A DNA stretch of 64,000 nt from Candidatus Solibacter sp. Its GTDB lineage: Bacteria > Acidobacteriota > Terriglobia > Bryobacterales > Bryobacteraceae. This document shows, piece after piece, positions 25,276 to 34,591 of the stretch. The stretch lies in contig PNKE01000059.1 in assembly GCA_013822245.1 (NCBI GenBank), positions 62,001 through 126,000 on the forward strand, given 5' to 3'. Under the pieces are notes generated by a model. The model searched no databases and had not been told where the DNA came from. It worked only from the letters and a program-made list of their open reading frames with translations. The first letter of the stretch is position 1. Each line of letters starts with the position of its first letter. The translations under genes were made by a program, and so were the position numbers.

Positions 25276-25300
25276 TATTTCAAGGACGGACTGATAAGAG

Positions 25301-25669
25301 ATGAACCTGGATTTCAGCAAACTCGACGGCCTGATCCCGGCCGTGATACAGGACGAGAAGTCGGGGCGCGTGTTGATGGTGGGTTATATGAACGAAGAGT
25401 CGTTCAGGATGACCGTGGAGACGGGCTTTGCGACGTTCTACAGCAGGTCGCGGAACAAGCTGTGGTTGAAGGGCGAATCGTCGGGCCACAAGCTGGCGGT
25501 GAAGTCGATTCAAACCGACTGCGACCGCGACACGGTGCTGGTGGCGGTGGAAGCGCTGGGTCCGGGCGTGTGCCACGAGGGCTATGAGTCGTGCTTCTTC
25601 CGCACGCTGGAGGGCGGCGAGTGGAAGGTGACAGAAGCGCAGACCTACGATCCGAGGAAGGTGTACTAA
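25301..25669 (+). CDS. hisI: phosphoribosyl-AMP cyclohydrolase
   Basis: 122 residues, the single-domain HisI that opens the purine ring of phosphoribosyl-AMP, the third step of histidine synthesis. Zinc and magnesium ligands are visible in '[10 protein letters not shown]' and '[15 protein letters not shown]'. '[15 protein letters not shown]' and '[14 protein letters not shown]' are standard family blocks. There is no fused HisE pyrophosphatase domain. It is the first structural gene after the attenuator, and hisG follows three bases later. Confidence 0.94.
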   Translation: MNLDFSKLDGLIPAVIQDEKSGRVLMVGYMNEESFRMTVETGFATFYSRSRNKLWLKGESSGHKLAVKSIQTDCDRDTVLVAVEALGPGVCHEGYESCFFRTLEGGEWKVTEAQTYDPRKVY

Positions 25670-25671
25670 CG

Positions 25672-26541
25672 ATGAAACTGAAGCTGGGTATTCCGAAGGG
25701 GTCGCTTGAAAACGCGACCGTGGACCTGTTCCGCAAGGCCGGGTTCAACATCACGATATCGAGCCGGTCATACTTTCCGGCGATCGACGACGATGAGATC
25801 GAATGCATGCTGATCCGGGCGCAGGAGATGGCGCGCTACGTGGAGGACGGCGTGCTTGACGCGGGATTAACGGGCTATGACTGGGTGGTGGAAAACGACG
25901 CCGACGTGGTGACGGTGGCCGACCTGGTGTACGCGAAACAGAGTTTCGGCAAGGTGCGCTGGGTGCTGGCTGTGCCGGAATCGTCGCCGATTCAGTCGGC
26001 GAAGGACCTGGAAGGCAAGATCATCGCCACGGAACTTGTGGGCGCGACGAAACGCTATCTGGCGAGTTACGGCGTGACGGCGAAGGTGGAGTTCAGTTGG
26101 GGCGCGACCGAGGTGAAGCCGCCGGTGCTGGCGGATGCGATTGTCGAGGTGACCGAGACGGGCTCGTCGCTGAGGGCCAACAAGCTGCGGATCATCGAGA
26201 CGGTGATGGAGTCGAACACACAACTGGTGGCGAACAGGAAATCGTGGGCCGACGAATGGAAGCGGCAGAAGCTTGAAGACCTGAAAATGCTGCTGGACGG
26301 CGCAATCGCCGCGATGGGCAAGGTGGGGCTGATGTTGAACGTGCAGAAGGCGGAACTGGAAGCGGTGCTGGGCGTGCTGCCGGCATTGAAGAATCCGACG
26401 GTGTCGCCGCTGAGCCACGGCGACTGGTATGCGGTGAACACGATCCTGGACGAGGCGACCGTGCGCACCATCATCCCGCGCCTGAAACAGGCCGGGGCGC
26501 AGGGCATCGTCGAATACCCGCTGAACAAGATCGTGATGTGA
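25672..26541 (+). CDS. hisG: ATP phosphoribosyltransferase, long form
   Basis: Catalyses the first and feedback-controlled step of histidine synthesis (PRPP + ATP). The product has 289 residues, the long HisG class, with periplasmic-binding-protein-like catalytic domains ('[22 protein letters not shown]', '[11 protein letters not shown]') and a C-terminal ACT-like regulatory domain (about 215-289). No hisZ is therefore needed. '[22 protein letters not shown]' is the PRPP-loop region. The ATG at 25672 is used because the open frame upstream is inside hisI. Confidence 0.95.
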   Translation: MKLKLGIPKGSLENATVDLFRKAGFNITISSRSYFPAIDDDEIECMLIRAQEMARYVEDGVLDAGLTGYDWVVENDADVVTVADLVYAKQSFGKVRWVLAVPESSPIQSAKDLEGKIIATELVGATKRYLASYGVTAKVEFSWGATEVKPPVLADAIVEVTETGSSLRANKLRIIETVMESNTQLVANRKSWADEWKRQKLEDLKMLLDGAIAAMGKVGLMLNVQKAELEAVLGVLPALKNPTVSPLSHGDWYAVNTILDEATVRTIIPRLKQAGAQGIVEYPLNKIVM

Positions 26542-26549
26542 GGCGCGCG

Positions 26550-27794
26550 ATGATCCGGATACTCGAAAGCAAGGACGCGGCAAAGCTGCTGCGGCGCCGT
26601 GCGGCGCGGATGAGCGAAGCCGAACAGGCGGTGAAGCCGATCCTGGAGGATGTCCGCAGGAAGGGCGACACGGCGCTGCTGGCTTACGCAAAGAAGTTCG
26701 ACGGGCTGAAGCGCAAGTCCGTCGCTGTGCCGCGGGAGGAACTGGTGGAGGCGGCCGGGCGGCTGGGCGCGGAGTTCCGCAGGGCGGTGAAGACATCGGC
26801 GGCGAACGTGCGCGCCTATGCGAAGTTGCAGATGCCGCAGGACAGGCGGCTGGAGCCGGCGCCGGGATTGAAGCTGTCGCAGATCGTCAGGCCGTTGGAT
26901 ACCGTGGCGGCGTACATTCCCGCGGGGCGGTATCCGCTGCCGTCGACGGTGATCATGACCGTGGCGCCGGCAGTGGCCGCGGGCGTTGAGAACATCCTGG
27001 TGTGCGCGCCGAAGGCCGTGGACGGCATCTTCGGAACGGCGCACATGCTGGGCGCAACGCATGCCTTCGAGATGGGCGGCGCGCACGCCATTGCCGCGTT
27101 CGCCTACGGCACGAAGACTGTGCCGCGCGCGGACCGCATTGTCGGGCCAGGCAACATCTATGTCGCGGCGGCGAAGAAATTGCTGGCCGGCGAGACGGGC
27201 ATCGATTTCGTAGCAGGACCGACTGAGATCCTGATCATTGCCGCGGACGGCAATCCGCGATGGCTGGCCGCCGACATGCTGGCGCAGGCCGAGCATGACA
27301 CCGACGCGTCGGCGATCCTGTTGACGACGTCGAGGACGCTGGCGGCGGAGGTGGCAGCGGAGATCGAGACGCAACTGGCGACGCTGCCGACGGCGGGCGT
27401 GGCGCGCAAGGCGATCGGCCGTAACAGCGCGGTGATCGTCGTCGAGTCGCTGGACGAAGCTGTGGAATTGTCGAACCGTTTCGCGCCGGAGCATCTGAGC
27501 CTGCACGACGCGAAGCTGCTCGCACGCGTCCGTCACGCGGGCAGCGTATTCCTCGGGCCGTTGAGCCCCGAGGCGGCGGGCGACTACGCTTCGGGCCCGA
27601 ATCATGTCCTGCCGACGGCGGGCGTGGCGCGGCTGCGGGGCGGGTTGTCGGCGGCCGATTACGTAAAGACGATTTCGGTGCAGCGGTTGAGCCTGCCGGC
27701 GCTGAAGCGGCTTGAGAGTGCGATCACGACGCTGGCGCGGGCTGAAGGGCTGGAAGCGCACGCGCGTTCGGTGGAGGTGCGCACCCGTGGCTGA
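26550..27794 (+). CDS. hisD: histidinol dehydrogenase
   Basis: 414 residues; oxidises L-histidinol to L-histidine with two NAD+, using zinc. Family blocks: 'AYIPAGRYPLPSTVIMTVAPA', 'VDGIFGTAHMLGATHAFEMGGAHAIAAFAYGT', 'VGPGNIYVAAAK', 'PTEILIIAADGNPRWLAADMLAQAEHD' and 'FAPEHLSLHDAK', which hold the zinc and catalytic His residues. ATG 26550 is preferred over a GTG at 26538 that overlaps hisG. The end overlaps the hisC start by eight bases. Confidence 0.95.
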   Translation: MIRILESKDAAKLLRRRAARMSEAEQAVKPILEDVRRKGDTALLAYAKKFDGLKRKSVAVPREELVEAAGRLGAEFRRAVKTSAANVRAYAKLQMPQDRRLEPAPGLKLSQIVRPLDTVAAYIPAGRYPLPSTVIMTVAPAVAAGVENILVCAPKAVDGIFGTAHMLGATHAFEMGGAHAIAAFAYGTKTVPRADRIVGPGNIYVAAAKKLLAGETGIDFVAGPTEILIIAADGNPRWLAADMLAQAEHDTDASAILLTTSRTLAAEVAAEIETQLATLPTAGVARKAIGRNSAVIVVESLDEAVELSNRFAPEHLSLHDAKLLARVRHAGSVFLGPLSPEAAGDYASGPNHVLPTAGVARLRGGLSAADYVKTISVQRLSLPALKRLESAITTLARAEGLEAHARSVEVRTRG

Positions 27795-28845
27795 GCCGTT
27801 GAAGCCGAGGCCCGCCGTTGAGCGAATGGCCCCGTACTCGCCGCCTACTGCGGGACGCGCGGGCAAGCTGCGGCTGGACTTCAATGAAAACACGGTGGGC
27901 TGCTCGCCGGCGGTCGTGCGGTTCCTGGTGGAGAAGTTGACGCAGGAACAGTTGACGATCTATCCGGAGTACGAAGCCACGCGCGCGGCGCTGGCACGGT
28001 ACTTCGGGCAGAACGAATCGCGGTTCGCCATCACGAATGGAACAGACGAGGCGATCCAGGTGCTGGTGAACACGTATGTCGACGACGGCGATGAGGTGCT
28101 GATATTGCACCCGTCGTATGCGATGTACCGTTTCTACTCGGAGGTGGCAGGGGCCGTGGTGCGGGAGTTGGCATATCGCGAATCGGACCTGTCGTTCCCG
28201 CTGGAGGAATTGACCGGTGCGGTCAGCGAACGGACGCGCGCGATCCTGATTTCGAATCCGAATAACCCGACTGGCACGGCCATCGGACTCGATGCGGTGG
28301 AGACGGTGCTGAAGGCGGCGCCCAGAGCGGCGGTGCTGGTCGACGAGGCGTACTTCGAGTTCTTCGGCGTGACGGCGCTGGATCTGATCGATGCCTACCC
28401 GAACCTGTTTGTCAGCAGGACGTTTTCGAAAGCATTCGGGATGGCTGCAATGCGCGTCGGCTGCCTGTTCTCGCAAGAGGCCAACGTCCAATACATGCGC
28501 AAGGCGCAGTCGCCCTACAGCGTGAACATGTTGGCTGCGCTGGCGGTGAGGGCCGCGGTGGAAGACCCTGCGTATGTCAATGAATACGTGGCCAACGCAT
28601 TGGCCGCGCGCGAACTGATCTACGAAGGGTTCCGCGAGCGAGGCATCCGGTTCTACCCGAGCCAGGCCAATTTTGTTTTATTCCACGCCGGAGAGAAGCC
28701 GGTGGCCGTGCGTGACGGATTGAGGGAACGCGGGGTTCTGGTCCGCGACCGGAGCTATGAGATTCCGGGCACGGTGCGGGTGACGGCGGGCACGCCGGAG
28801 CAGGTGGAGCGATTCTTCGAGGCTCTCGACGAGGTATGGGAATGA
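27787..28845 (+). CDS. hisC: histidinol-phosphate aminotransferase
   Basis: 352 residues from a GTG at 27787 with GGAGG upstream; longer frames would run deep into hisD. A fold-type I PLP enzyme: 'RLDFNENTVG', 'ITNGTDEAIQVLVNTYVDDGDEVL', 'ISNPNNPTGT', 'VLVDEAYFEF', and the PLP lysine in 'VSRTFSKAFGMAAMRVG'. It converts imidazole acetol phosphate to histidinol phosphate with glutamate. The stop overlaps the HAD gene start (ATGA), so the two are coupled in reading. Confidence 0.94.
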   Translation: MAEPLKPRPAVERMAPYSPPTAGRAGKLRLDFNENTVGCSPAVVRFLVEKLTQEQLTIYPEYEATRAALARYFGQNESRFAITNGTDEAIQVLVNTYVDDGDEVLILHPSYAMYRFYSEVAGAVVRELAYRESDLSFPLEELTGAVSERTRAILISNPNNPTGTAIGLDAVETVLKAAPRAAVLVDEAYFEFFGVTALDLIDAYPNLFVSRTFSKAFGMAAMRVGCLFSQEANVQYMRKAQSPYSVNMLAALAVRAAVEDPAYVNEYVANALAARELIYEGFRERGIRFYPSQANFVLFHAGEKPVAVRDGLRERGVLVRDRSYEIPGTVRVTAGTPEQVERFFEALDEVWE

Positions 28846-29534
28846 GCGCGAACGGCGACACGAGGCCGGTCCTCGTTTTTGACATGGACGGCGTGTTGGC
28901 CGAGGTCAGCGAGAGCTACATCGAGGGCATCGTGCGGACCGTGATGCACTTCACCGGCAAGACGGTGGACCGCGAGACGATCCACGGATACAAGAACCGC
29001 GGCGGCTACAACAACGACTGGCTGCTGTCGCAGACGCTGTGCCGGGACCATGGTGTCGAAGTTGAATACCAGACCGTGGTCGATCATTTCTGCCGCATCT
29101 TCTTCGGCGAGAACAACGACGGGCTGATTGCGCGCGAGCAGTGGATTCCGGCGGATGGACTTTTGGAAAGGCTCGCGGCGCGATTCCGCCTGGCGATTTT
29201 CACCGGGCGGAACCAGGCCGAGGCCGGCGTTACGCTGCGCAAGTATGCATCAGGAATTCGATTCGATCCGCTGTTGACCGCGGACGAAGTAAAGAACGGC
29301 AAGCCCGCGCCCGACGGGCTGCACATGATCCGCGAGCGGACGGGAGCGAGCGAGGTTTACTACGTCGGCGACACGGTGGACGATGCGCGCAGTTCGCGGG
29401 CGGCGGGAGTGCCGTTCATCGGTATCGCGGCGCAGTCGAATCCGCGGTATGCGGAATTGGTGGCCGCCATGCGGGCAGAGAACGCGATAGCCATTCTTGA
29501 AGATGTGAACGAGTTGGAAGGAGTGCTGCCATGA
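28842..29534 (+). CDS. HAD-superfamily hydrolase, candidate histidinol-phosphate phosphatase
   Basis: 230 residues from ATG 28842. HAD motifs are complete: I '[11 protein letters not shown]' (nucleophile Asp14, acid Asp16), II 'IFTGRN', III Lys in '[10 protein letters not shown]' and IV 'YVGDTVDDA'. The helical cap includes '[15 protein letters not shown]'. It recalls the TIGR01548-type HAD family, which is found beside or fused to HisC or HisB in some organisms. It overlaps hisC by four bases and hisB by four bases, hisB here has no phosphatase domain, and no other phosphatase is in the operon. Histidinol-phosphate dephosphorylation is therefore the most economical role (inference). Confidence 0.85.
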   Translation: MSANGDTRPVLVFDMDGVLAEVSESYIEGIVRTVMHFTGKTVDRETIHGYKNRGGYNNDWLLSQTLCRDHGVEVEYQTVVDHFCRIFFGENNDGLIAREQWIPADGLLERLAARFRLAIFTGRNQAEAGVTLRKYASGIRFDPLLTADEVKNGKPAPDGLHMIRERTGASEVYYVGDTVDDARSSRAAGVPFIGIAAQSNPRYAELVAAMRAENAIAILEDVNELEGVLP

Positions 29535-30118
29535 GGTCAGCGACAGTCGAGAGGGTCACCCGGGAGACGCAGATCTCCGGATCGCTGAAGATCGAGGGCA
29601 AAGGCCGATACACCATTTCCACGCAGGTGCGCTTCCTCGACCACATGCTCGAGCTGTTCGCAAAGCATGGCGGATTTGATCTGACCATCGACGCCAAGGG
29701 CGACATGGATGTGGACCAGCATCACACGGTGGAAGACACCGGCATCGTGCTGGGACAGCTATTTTCAAAGGCGCTGGGCGACCGCACGGGCATCAACCGC
29801 GCCGGTTATTTCGTGCTGCCGATGGACGAAACGCTGGGCGTCGTGGCGGTGGACCTGGGCGGGCGGCCTTATCTGGTTTACGACGACAAGGTGAAGACGC
29901 GGCTTGTCGGCGACCTGCAATCGGAGTTGCTTGAAGACTTCTTCCACGGCTTTACGACGCACGCCGGCGCGAACCTCCACGCCAGGATCATGTACGGGCG
30001 GTCGAACCACCACAAGGTGGAAGCGATCTTCAAGTGCTGGGCGCGGGCGATGCGCTACGCCTGCTCGAAGGACGCGCGGTTGAAAGACCAGTTGCCTTCG
30101 ACCAAGGGGCTGCTGTGA
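29531..30118 (+). CDS. hisB: imidazoleglycerol-phosphate dehydratase
   Basis: 195 residues, monofunctional IGPD with no N-terminal phosphatase domain. Manganese-binding His/Glu clusters are seen in '[17 protein letters not shown]', '[16 protein letters not shown]' and '[14 protein letters not shown]', '[13 protein letters not shown]'. It dehydrates IGP to imidazole acetol phosphate. It overlaps the HAD gene upstream and hisH downstream (GTGA). Confidence 0.95.
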   Translation: MRSATVERVTRETQISGSLKIEGKGRYTISTQVRFLDHMLELFAKHGGFDLTIDAKGDMDVDQHHTVEDTGIVLGQLFSKALGDRTGINRAGYFVLPMDETLGVVAVDLGGRPYLVYDDKVKTRLVGDLQSELLEDFFHGFTTHAGANLHARIMYGRSNHHKVEAIFKCWARAMRYACSKDARLKDQLPSTKGLL

Positions 30119-30708
30119 TTACCATCATCGATTACGGCGCGGGCAATCTGCGTTCGGTGGAGAACACGCTCGGGGCCGTTGGCGCGCCGTATCAGATCAC
30201 TCGATCGGCTGAGGGCGTCAGGTCTGCCGAGAAGCTGATCCTGCCCGGCGTGGGCCACTACGGGCAGATGATGGGCGCGCTGGACGGGTTGGACCTGCGC
30301 GCGGCCATCATCGGCAAGCTGAAGGACGGGACGCCGTTCCTGGGCATCTGCCTCGGCATGCAGGCGCTGTTTGAATCGAGCGCCGAGGCGCCTGACGAGA
30401 CTGGCTTCGCAGTATTTGAAGGCCGAGTTGAACGGTTTTCGGCCGATGCGCGGGTGCCGCACATGGGCTGGAACGAGATCGTCCAGGTGAAGCCGGGGCG
30501 GTTGTTGGACGGGATTGGAAAGAAGCCCTATGTGTACTTCGCACATAGCTACTACTGCCCCATAAGCCAGCCCACGGCGGCGGTTTGCAGCTACACGCTG
30601 GACTACACGGCGGCGATCGAACAGGACAACATATACGGGGTTCAGTTTCATCCGGAGAAGTCCGGGCCGCTTGGGCTGAAGATTGTGCGCAACTTCGTGG
30701 AGCTGTAG
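30115..30708 (+). CDS. hisH: imidazole glycerol phosphate synthase, glutamine amidotransferase subunit
   Basis: 197 residues from a GTG that overlaps the hisB stop. Class I amidotransferase triad: Cys in '[10 protein letters not shown]', His and Glu in '[10 protein letters not shown]'. '[16 protein letters not shown]' and '[11 protein letters not shown]' are typical of HisH. It feeds ammonia to HisF, whose gene starts two bases after the stop. Confidence 0.94.
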   Translation: MITIIDYGAGNLRSVENTLGAVGAPYQITRSAEGVRSAEKLILPGVGHYGQMMGALDGLDLRAAIIGKLKDGTPFLGICLGMQALFESSAEAPDETGFAVFEGRVERFSADARVPHMGWNEIVQVKPGRLLDGIGKKPYVYFAHSYYCPISQPTAAVCSYTLDYTAAIEQDNIYGVQFHPEKSGPLGLKIVRNFVEL

Positions 30709-30710
30709 AG

Positions 30711-31475
30711 ATGCTGGCAAAACGTATCATTCCCTGCCTCGACGTCACCGGCGGCCGCGTGGTGAAAGGCGTCAACTTCGTCGGCCTGCGCGATGCGGGC
30801 GATCCAGTGGAACTCGCCGCGCGTTACAACGAACAGAGCGCCGACGAACTGGTTTTTCTCGACATCACGGCGTCAAGCGACGGCCGCGACACGATGGTGG
30901 ACGTGGTGGACCGCACGGCGCGGGAGGTGTTCATTCCTTTGACCGTGGGCGGCGGCATCCGCGGCGTGGAAGACGCCCGGCGAATCCTGCACGCCGGCGC
31001 GGACAAGGTTTCTGTGAACACGGCGGCGGTGCACCGGCCTGAACTCCTCACTGAGCTTTCGAGAGAATTCGGCGCGCAGGCCGTGGTCCTGGCCATTGAC
31101 GCGAAGCACAATGCCCGCGGCGGCTGGAACGTTTTCACCAAGGGCGGGCGCGTGGACGAGGGCATCGACGCCGTTGAATGGGCCGCGCGCGGCGAGGCGC
31201 TTGGGGCCGGTGAGATCCTGCTCACCTCGATGGACACCGATGGCGTGCAGGACGGCTTCGATTGTGCATTGACGCGGGCCATTTCACGCGCGACGAAGAT
31301 CCCCGTGATCGCTTCGGGCGGCGCGGGCAGGCCGGAACATTTCGTCCGCGTGTTGACCGAGGGCGAAGCCGACGCGGCGCTGGCGGCGTCGATCTTCCAC
31401 TACGGGACCTATACGGTGGATGAGCTGAAAGAGCATCTTGAAATGGCCGGCATCCCGGTGAGGAGAGCGCGTTGA
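30711..31475 (+). CDS. hisF: imidazole glycerol phosphate synthase, cyclase subunit
   Basis: 254 residues, a (beta/alpha)8 barrel. Catalytic Asp11 is in '[15 protein letters not shown]', the second Asp in 'VLAIDAKHN', and phosphate loops in 'VGGGIR' and '[10 protein letters not shown]'. It cyclises PRFAR with ammonia from HisH to give IGP and AICAR. The stop overlaps the next gene's TTG. Confidence 0.95.
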   Translation: MLAKRIIPCLDVTGGRVVKGVNFVGLRDAGDPVELAARYNEQSADELVFLDITASSDGRDTMVDVVDRTAREVFIPLTVGGGIRGVEDARRILHAGADKVSVNTAAVHRPELLTELSREFGAQAVVLAIDAKHNARGGWNVFTKGGRVDEGIDAVEWAARGEALGAGEILLTSMDTDGVQDGFDCALTRAISRATKIPVIASGGAGRPEHFVRVLTEGEADAALAASIFHYGTYTVDELKEHLEMAGIPVRRAR

Positions 31476-32185
31476 TTATTCCCTGCATCGACCTGATGGA
31501 CGGCAAGGTGGTCCAGCTTATCCAGGGCCGGGAGAAGGCGCTGGAGGGCGCGCCGCCGCTGGAGATGCTGGCCCGTTTCGAGGGATTCAGCGAGATCCAG
31601 GTGATCGATCTCGACGCGGCGCTGGGGCGAGGGGAGAACAACGCGATCGTCGAACTGCTGGCATCGCGGGCCCGGTGCAGGGTGGGCGGCGGCGTGCGCA
31701 CTGTTGAACGCGCCCGGACACTGCTCGGTTGCGGCGCACACCGCGTCATTGTGGGGACATCGGCGTTCACTGGCCAGGGCGTGAACCACGCGCTGCTCGA
31801 TGAGATTGCCGCGGCTACCGGGCGAGACCGCGTGACCATCGCCCTCGATTCGAAAGGCGGCCGCATCGTGGTGAAGGGTTGGACCGAATCGCTCGACCTG
31901 GCGGCCGAGCAGGTGCTCACACAGCTTGAACCCTACTGCGGCAGCTTTCTCTGCACGTATGTCGACAAAGAGGGCATGATGCAGGGCACCGACCTTGAGT
32001 GGTTCGGCCGGTTGCGCGCCGGGACCACGCACGGCATCACCGCCGCCGGCGGCATCACCACGATCGAAGAAGTCCGGGCGCTCGAAGCCCTGCGCATCGA
32101 CTCGGCTCTCGGCATGGCCATCTACACGGGCCGGCTCGATCTTGCAGAGCTAAGGCGGCTGAACGCCACGTTTATCGCCGGCTGA
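31472..32185 (+). CDS. hisA: ProFAR isomerase
   Basis: 237 residues from a TTG start with GAGGAG upstream, overlapping hisF by four bases. It has the HisA/HisF barrel with catalytic Asp in '[14 protein letters not shown]', Thr/Gly phosphate motifs '[12 protein letters not shown]' and '[12 protein letters not shown]', and a second catalytic Asp expected near '[15 protein letters not shown]'. The sequence is more divergent than its neighbours: '[14 protein letters not shown]' matches HisA, while the loops differ. It isomerises ProFAR to PRFAR and is the last gene of the operon. Confidence 0.9.
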   Translation: MIIPCIDLMDGKVVQLIQGREKALEGAPPLEMLARFEGFSEIQVIDLDAALGRGENNAIVELLASRARCRVGGGVRTVERARTLLGCGAHRVIVGTSAFTGQGVNHALLDEIAAATGRDRVTIALDSKGGRIVVKGWTESLDLAAEQVLTQLEPYCGSFLCTYVDKEGMMQGTDLEWFGRLRAGTTHGITAAGGITTIEEVRALEALRIDSALGMAIYTGRLDLAELRRLNATFIAG

Positions 32186-32337
32186 CCCCGGCGGCGTTGC
32201 CATAGGGGACCCGGTTTTCCTGGACACAGGGTTGGCGACCTGGCCGAAATCCAGGGAGATGGACGTAATGCCAAAAGATCAGAGAGACTTGACCGGTACC
32301 GGGGTGGCGGGGCTGCCGGACGTTCACGCCCAGATGA

Positions 32338-33591
32338 CTAACCGCCAAGAAAGACGGGTTTGATGTGGCGCTGCCAGAGATTGGCCTTCACGTTGCGCGA
32401 CACCGATTCGCGCGCTTCGACGAGCATGTCCGTATAGCGCGCACCCATCCGGGCCGCCACCTTGTAGCCGACATGCAGAAGCTGCCGGAGGTGCAGGTTG
32501 TAGGCGGGGTTCGTCTGGTCGTGGCGCAGAGCGGCGGCAAACTGCTCGCCGGTCCAGAGGTTGACCACGGACGGGCCGGGCAGTTTCGATGGGACGATAT
32601 CGACGACCGAGGCGTAAGGCGCGCAAAGGTCTTCGCGGTGGGCGAAGGCCTCGGCGTAGACCTCCTTGGCCAGGGCCAGGCCGTCGTCGCCGTGTTCGGC
32701 GAGACCGATCAACTCTTCAAGCCAGGTGGTGCCGGCGGTCTTGAGGTGGACGCCGGCGTCGTGGCGGCGCAGGGCGCGGTGGATGGCCGGATAGATGGAG
32801 AACTTGTCACTGCCTGAATGCACGCTGAGCTTCAGGTTCACAGGCAGGCCGTACTGTTGGACGGCGTGGGCGACCACGGATATGTCTTCGTTGAACTCGC
32901 GCTCAAACTGGAGCGGGTCGCCGACATAATCGACGCCCTTGTTGAAACGGCCCGTGAATTTGGGCGCGATGGTCTGAGCAGGGATCTCCTCGCCGGCGAC
33001 GGCGGCGAGGATCACCAGCAGTTCCTGGGGCGACTGCGGGGTGTCGGTTTCGTCCATCGAGACTTCGGTGATGAACGGGCGGCCGGCGCGGGCTTCAAGG
33101 ATGTGGCGGTAGATCCGGCCCGCGGCCTGGACGGCGGGCAGATACTTGGCGACGATCCGCAGCAGTTCGGACTGATGGAGGCGGAAGGGAGCGTCGAGGC
33201 CCGCGATCACGACCGGCTGAAGCAACTCCGGATGGCTGAGGATGAAGGCGGCCGTGCCGGATGCGTCGACGGGGCCGCCGATGTTCGCGGCGACGTCGAT
33301 GGTGAAGAAGTCAGAGCAGTCGATGAAGCCATCGACGTTGCCGAGGTGGATATGGTCGGCGTCGGTGTGCCAGGGCCGGACCCAGCCGAGGTCCTGAACG
33401 GCCTTCACGGCGGCCTCGCGGGCCGATGGCGGCTGGCTGCCGACGATGGAATGCTCGCGGAACGATTTGTTCCAGACCGGGATGACTTCAATGCCCGCAT
33501 GCGTGGCTTCGATGCAGGCTTCCAGTTGCGCGGCGGCCTGGTGGGCGAAGCGGTCGCCCGCGCCGATGGAGTATTTCGCGAGTCTCAACAT
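32338..33591 (-). CDS. UxaE-like tagaturonate/fructuronate epimerase family protein
   Basis: 417 residues from ATG 33591; the open frame extends upstream with unlikely residues. The opening 'LRLAKYSIGAGDRFAHQAAAQL', 'VIPVWNKSFREHSIVGSQP', 'WHTDADHIHLGNVDGFIDCSDFFTIDVA', 'DYVGDPLQFEREF' and 'KLSVHSGSDKFSIYPAIHRAL' is the pattern I know from UxaE (hexuronate epimerase) of Thermotoga-type galacturonate catabolism. Conserved His/Asp/Glu residues would bind a metal. The gene stands alone, convergent with the his operon, so the substrate in this organism is inferred only from family. Confidence 0.75.
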   Translation of the reverse strand: MLRLAKYSIGAGDRFAHQAAAQLEACIEATHAGIEVIPVWNKSFREHSIVGSQPPSAREAAVKAVQDLGWVRPWHTDADHIHLGNVDGFIDCSDFFTIDVAANIGGPVDASGTAAFILSHPELLQPVVIAGLDAPFRLHQSELLRIVAKYLPAVQAAGRIYRHILEARAGRPFITEVSMDETDTPQSPQELLVILAAVAGEEIPAQTIAPKFTGRFNKGVDYVGDPLQFEREFNEDISVVAHAVQQYGLPVNLKLSVHSGSDKFSIYPAIHRALRRHDAGVHLKTAGTTWLEELIGLAEHGDDGLALAKEVYAEAFAHREDLCAPYASVVDIVPSKLPGPSVVNLWTGEQFAAALRHDQTNPAYNLHLRQLLHVGYKVAARMGARYTDMLVEARESVSRNVKANLWQRHIKPVFLGG

Positions 33592-33690
33592 GATGACACC
33601 TACATCATAGTGCGCGGCAGCCCACCAGCGCGCCGCTGCATGCGGGGACCACAACCGGGCCTGGGTTACAAATCTTCAGGAAGCCCGCAA

Positions 33691-33816
33691 TCAGGGTTTG
33701 GCGGTTCGAGACGGCTTCGGGGCGGGCGGAGGAGGCGGGGGAGGGGGTTTCGGTGGGGGTGGAGCCGGCTTAGGAGGCACCTGGCCTCCCTTGAATGTGT
33801 CCGGGTAAGAACTCAT
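33691..33816 (-). CDS. 41-residue proline-rich microprotein coupled to the SLATT-like gene
   Basis: ATG at 33816 overlaps the TGA of the upstream SLATT-like gene (ATGA), so it is likely made by translational coupling. The product begins MSSYPDTFKGGQVPP and then is almost entirely Pro/Lys/Ala (about 20 prolines), ending KPSRTAKP. No membrane segment or known motif is seen. The tight overlap is the reason to believe it; the low complexity is the reason for doubt. Confidence 0.5.
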   Translation of the reverse strand: MSSYPDTFKGGQVPPKPAPPPPKPPPPPPPPAPKPSRTAKP

Positions 33817-34349
33817 ACCACTGTCCACGCCTGGTCAGAGGGGTATTCATGCAGGACCTGATCCCAGCACGAATTGATCACGGAAGAGTGGGGGGGTTCA
33901 TCAAGTGCGCCCAGCGTGGTACGAAGCGAGTCAATCTCGGCCTTCCGGCCCAAATGGACGTCATCCAATTCCGACAACTTCAAGTCACGAAGGAGCTTGT
34001 GTATCCTGTCCCTCACGATGGCGTGGCCGAACGCGGCCTTGTCCAACTGCGAAGCCTTCGTGTCAAGTTGGAGAATGGGCACAACTGCTGCACACACGGC
34101 AGCCAGCATTGCGAGGATTAACCAAAGCAGAGGGAACCAGCCGAAAACACTGTCTCTGAGTAGCGCAGTAACAACCGCACTCGATGCGAGGGCAGAAATC
34201 ACGTTGGCCGAAGCTGAAAGGCGGCGGTGCCATTGAGCCCTCTTCTGGTAATACAGCTCGTTGAAGCGTGCGATCTGCAGATCGGAAAACAGCTGCGCCA
34301 TTATGATATCCCGATAGTCGGAGGAGGCGGGATTCGCAGTGGCCTGCAT
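33813..34349 (-). CDS. SLATT-like two-transmembrane protein
   Basis: 178 residues from ATG 34349 (starts at 34400 TTG or 34301 ATG are possible). An amphipathic helix with 'FNELYYQKRAQWHRRLSASA' precedes two adjacent membrane helices (about 48-68 'VISALASSAVVTALL' and 75-98 'FPLLWLILAMLAAVCAAVVPIL'). A helical region follows with 'QLDTKASQLDKAAFGHAIVRDRIHKLLRDLK'. This layout recalls SLATT domains, predicted pore-forming effectors of nucleotide-linked conflict systems (resemblance, not a search). It is coupled to the proline-rich microprotein and divergent from the FDHH protein. Confidence 0.65.
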   Translation of the reverse strand: MQATANPASSDYRDIIMAQLFSDLQIARFNELYYQKRAQWHRRLSASANVISALASSAVVTALLRDSVFGWFPLLWLILAMLAAVCAAVVPILQLDTKASQLDKAAFGHAIVRDRIHKLLRDLKLSELDDVHLGRKAEIDSLRTTLGALDEPPHSSVINSCWDQVLHEYPSDQAWTVV

Positions 34350-34404
34350 ACCCCCATCTTGCACTTGAGGTTCCACATTGTCAACGAGGCCTCCAGACAA
34401 CCGC

Positions 34405-34429
34405 GGTGTGCAAGCGAGCTTGCCGCACC
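34405..34429. other. hairpin between the SLATT-like and FDHH genes
   Basis: GGTG-t-GCAAGC (34405-34415) pairs with GCTTGC-cg-CACC (34418-34429), an almost perfect palindrome with a two-base centre. It lies about 55 bases upstream of the SLATT-like start, so it may be an operator or lie in the 5' leader. Confidence 0.4.
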
Positions 34430-34591
34430 CTTAATTGGCCTTCCCCCGAAGTTCTCGGCTTGGCGGTCTTCGTCTGGCCATACGCGAAGCGAGGTTGACT
34501 CCTGGGCCGTTGCAAGTCAAGAATGGGAATCGCATGAGGCGCAAGCTGAAACAGCGGGCGGGGTGTAGGCCTCGCCACCGGCACAGACGCT

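Noticed and set aside
26067-27893. 608-codon frame antisense to hisG and hisD
   Set aside because: Arg/His-rich shadow of the his genes.
32268-32363. 31-codon ORF (ATG 32268) with a GGGAGA-like site downstream of hisA
   Set aside because: Very short, overlaps the 3' end of the convergent UxaE-like gene, no family pattern; not convincing without conservation.
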